5,914 nt of DNA from Candidatus Bathyarchaeota archaeon (GTDB taxonomy: Archaea > Thermoproteota > Bathyarchaeia > TCS64): the NCBI GenBank assembly GCA_030670015.1, contig DAOVCM010000064.1, forward strand, positions 1-5,914, read 5' to 3'. Every line of letters begins with the position of its first letter. The stretch's first letter is position 1. Of the stretch, positions 4,180 through 5,914 are shown piece after piece. Both the position numbers and the translations under genes were made by a program. The notes beneath the pieces are model-generated. The model did no database searches. It was not told the origin of the DNA and worked only from the letters and a program-made list of their open reading frames with translations.

Positions 4180-5757
4180 GTGAATTATGATATTATCATC
4201 GAGAACGGACATGTCATAGACGGCTCAGGTAATCCCTGGTTTAGAGCTGACGTAGGAGTGGTCAGTGACCGCATCGAAGTAATCGGAAGGCTCAAGGATT
4301 CATGGGCGGAGAGGCGTATCAACGCCAGGGGCCTCGTGGTGGCCCCGGGGTTCATTGACATTCACACCCATTCGGACTACTCAGTGCTCATCGACCCAAA
4401 GGTTGAGAGCAAGATACGCCAGGGTGTGACCACTGAGGTGATAGGGAACTGCGGTAGCTCCGCGGCACCCATGAGTTCTGAGGTCAGGGCTTATCGTGAG
4501 AAGTTCATGAGGGCCCGCCTAGGCGACAAATTCGAGTTCAAATGGGAGACCATGGGTGACTACCTAGAACTCATCGATGCGACAGGTGCCTCCTTCAACG
4601 TCGTCGCCCTTGTGGGCCAAGGCACGGTACGCCAAAACGTGATGGGCCACGAGGACCGTGAGCCCACCCGCTCAGAGCTGGCTTCCATGAGGGGACTTGT
4701 GGCTGAGGCCATGGATGACGGGGCCTGGGGGATGTCGACGGGACTTATTTACCCGCCAAGTGTATACGCCAAGACCGAGGAGATTGTAGAACTCGCGAAG
4801 GTACTGGCTGACTATGGGGGTGTATATTTCAGCCACATAAGGGGGGAGGGCGAGACCCTGCTGGAGGCTGTGAAGGAGGCCATTCGTATAGGTGAGGAGG
4901 CTGGCATCCCTGTTCAGATTGCTCACTTCAAGGCTTCAGGCAAGGCTTACTGGGGTAAGACGAAAGAATCCCTAAGGCTGGTGGAGGATGGCCGGAAGAG
5001 TGGCGTCGACGTAACCTTCGATCAGTATCCCTACACCGCCTCGAGCACTGGTCTTGCTGCCCTTATGCCCCACTGGGCTCAGGAGGGTGGAGCTGAAAGA
5101 CTTCTGGAACGACTCAGAGAGCCTGAGATCAGGCGGAAGATATCAGAGGGACCCACAACTGTAACCCGAGACTGGAAATCGGTTATGATAGCCTCCGCTA
5201 AGAACCATCCACAGTACGAGGGGAAAACTGTCTCGGAGATAGCGGAGCTTGAGGGTAAGGATGAGATGACCACGGTCTTCGACTTGCTCATTGCAGAGAA
5301 CGCCCAGGTCTCCATCGTATCCTTCGGTATGTCCGAGGAAGATGTCCGGAGGGTTATGATGAGCTCATACGGCATGGTCGGCTCAGATGGGAGCGCCGTG
5401 GCACCCAGGGGCATCCTTGGCCAGGGTAAACCTCACCCCCGATACTATGGCACCTTCCCCAGGGTCATCGGCTACTACGTCAGGGAAGGCGTTTTAAACC
5501 TACAGGAAGCGGTGAGGAAGATGACCTCAGCCCCAGCACAGCGCCTCAGCCTTAAGGACCGAGGCCTACTCAGGGAAGGTTACAAGGCTGACATAACCGT
5601 CTTCGACCCTGCAAAAGTGAACGACGAGGCCACCTTCACGGACCCCCACAGGTTCGCCACGGGTATACCCTACGTCATCGTAAACGGCATAGTAGTTATC
5701 GATAACGGAGATCATACGGGAGCACTGCCAGGGAAGGCGTTGAGAAAGGGACGGTAA
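4180..5757 (+). CDS. N-acyl-D-amino-acid deacylase family amidohydrolase
   Basis: A complete 525-residue amidohydrolase of the D-aminoacylase group. The N-terminal beta part (YDIIIENGHVIDGSGNPW) is followed by the metal motif HTHSD with His62 and His64, GNCGSSAAP with the bridging-type Cys91, SHIRGEG with His219, AHFKASG with His249, and SDGSAVAP with Asp403. These match the His/His, Cys, His, His and Asp ligands known for the Alcaligenes D-aminoacylase. DQYPYTASSTGL (281-292), KPHPRYYGTFPRV (417-429) and the C-terminal beta part ending GDHTGALPGKALR are also typical. The family hydrolyses N-acyl-D-amino acids to a carboxylate and a free D-amino acid using zinc, in the cytoplasm; no signal peptide is seen. 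Substrate cannot be read from the sequence, and relatives acting on N-acyl-D-glutamate or cyclic amides are alternatives. It lies 65 nt after the dehydrogenase but after a T-run, so it probably has its own promoter. Confidence 0.92.
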   Translation: MNYDIIIENGHVIDGSGNPWFRADVGVVSDRIEVIGRLKDSWAERRINARGLVVAPGFIDIHTHSDYSVLIDPKVESKIRQGVTTEVIGNCGSSAAPMSSEVRAYREKFMRARLGDKFEFKWETMGDYLELIDATGASFNVVALVGQGTVRQNVMGHEDREPTRSELASMRGLVAEAMDDGAWGMSTGLIYPPSVYAKTEEIVELAKVLADYGGVYFSHIRGEGETLLEAVKEAIRIGEEAGIPVQIAHFKASGKAYWGKTKESLRLVEDGRKSGVDVTFDQYPYTASSTGLAALMPHWAQEGGAERLLERLREPEIRRKISEGPTTVTRDWKSVMIASAKNHPQYEGKTVSEIAELEGKDEMTTVFDLLIAENAQVSIVSFGMSEEDVRRVMMSSYGMVGSDGSAVAPRGILGQGKPHPRYYGTFPRVIGYYVREGVLNLQEAVRKMTSAPAQRLSLKDRGLLREGYKADITVFDPAKVNDEATFTDPHRFATGIPYVIVNGIVVIDNGDHTGALPGKALRKGR

Positions 5758-5770
5758 CCAAACCATCCAA

Positions 5771-5779
5771 TATAATATA
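5771..5779 (+). promoter_or_regulatory. TATA-like element downstream of the amidohydrolase gene
   Basis: TATAATATA is a good archaeal TATA match. It predicts transcription toward the right from about 5800, just before the hairpin at 5812-5831. No T-run terminator is seen between the amidohydrolase stop and this box. Confidence 0.4.
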
Positions 5780-5811
5780 GGTAGAGCTCAAAGTGCTCGT
5801 CTTCAATGGGG

Positions 5812-5831
5812 CCACGGCTAAATAGCCGTGG
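5812..5831. repeat. Perfect 8-bp inverted repeat with AAAT loop
   Basis: CCACGGCT (5812-5819) and AGCCGTGG (5824-5831) form an 8-bp stem with a 4-base loop. GGGG at 5808-5811 and CCCCCC at 5842-5847 could add an outer stem around it. The DNA from 5806 to 5890 is much richer in G+C than the intergenic regions elsewhere. It could be part of a structured RNA, an untranslated leader, or the end of a mobile element of the IS200/IS605 type, whose ends carry hairpins; none can be shown from this fragment. Confidence 0.6.
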
Positions 5832-5914
5832 GGACAGCGCGCCCCCCTCCGAGGCCACTTCCCGATGAAGAAACACATCTGAGCCGGCAGCTTTCATAAA
5901 ATAGAAGTGTGGCT

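Larger units (their letters stand above)
5758..5914. other. Unassigned right edge: promoter-like box and GC-rich hairpin region
   Basis: Beyond the TATA-like box and hairpin I see no supported gene. On the plus strand an ATG at 5806 gives a 20-residue frame ending at a TGA at 5866. On the minus strand a frame is open from the window edge through ATG 5897 to 5712, overlapping the end of the amidohydrolase; its start side is cut off, so it might be the C-terminus of a convergent gene, but it shows no family motif. Confidence 0.4.

Noticed and set aside
4672..5414. Minus-strand open frames opposite the amidohydrolase.
   Set aside because: Antisense shadows of a complete enzyme with all metal ligands conserved.
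5861..5885. Possible C/D box guide RNA: GATGA at 5864 and CTGA at 5879.
   Set aside because: Only one C-like and one D-like box are present, the flanks do not pair to form the terminal stem, and no second box pair (C'/D') is seen.

Overview
The window looks like chromosomal DNA from an archaeon. The best guess is an anaerobic, peptide- or amino-acid-fermenting member of the TACK group, possibly Bathyarchaeia-like. The signs are TATA-like boxes about 25-30 nt upstream of expected transcript starts, short T-runs just after stop codons instead of GC-rich hairpin terminators, frequent GTG/TTG starts, a stand-alone pyruvate:ferredoxin oxidoreductase beta chain, and small winged-helix genes. The lineage is inferred from style and gene content, not from a marker gene.

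Layout. Positions 1-390 hold the C-terminal part of PorB, cut by the window edge. A short promoter-containing gap leads to a DUF917 / S-methyl-thiohydantoin desulfurase-family protein (about 470-1528). Next comes a gene-poor, AT-richer stretch (about 1529-2405). It holds a probable broken helix-turn-helix gene on the minus strand (about 1690-1921) and one small basic ORF of uncertain reality (2003-2248). A small winged-helix-like gene (2406-2639) converges on an unrecognised 119-residue gene on the minus strand (2698-3057). That gene is divergent from, and shares a TATA region with, an LDH/MDH-family dehydrogenase (3167-4114). An N-acyl-D-amino-acid deacylase-type amidohydrolase (4180-5757) follows. 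The last about 150 bases (5758-5914) carry a TATA-like box and a perfect 8-bp hairpin in GC-rich DNA that I cannot assign.

How the genes may fit together. PorB links pyruvate and acetyl-CoA through ferredoxin. The dehydrogenase would interconvert a 2-hydroxyacid (malate-like by its key arginine) and a 2-oxoacid with NAD(H). The amidohydrolase would release D-amino acids or related products from N-acylated or cyclic amides, and the DUF917 protein belongs to a family tied to hydantoin-type chemistry. Together they suit amino-acid or peptide scavenging feeding 2-oxoacid fermentation. Each metabolic gene except perhaps the last is followed by its own T-run, so they look separately transcribed rather than one operon.

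I found no CRISPR array, tRNA, rRNA or intact transposase. The less ordinary points are the frameshifted HTH remnant, a two-residue insertion in the dehydrogenase's catalytic loop, and the structured right edge.
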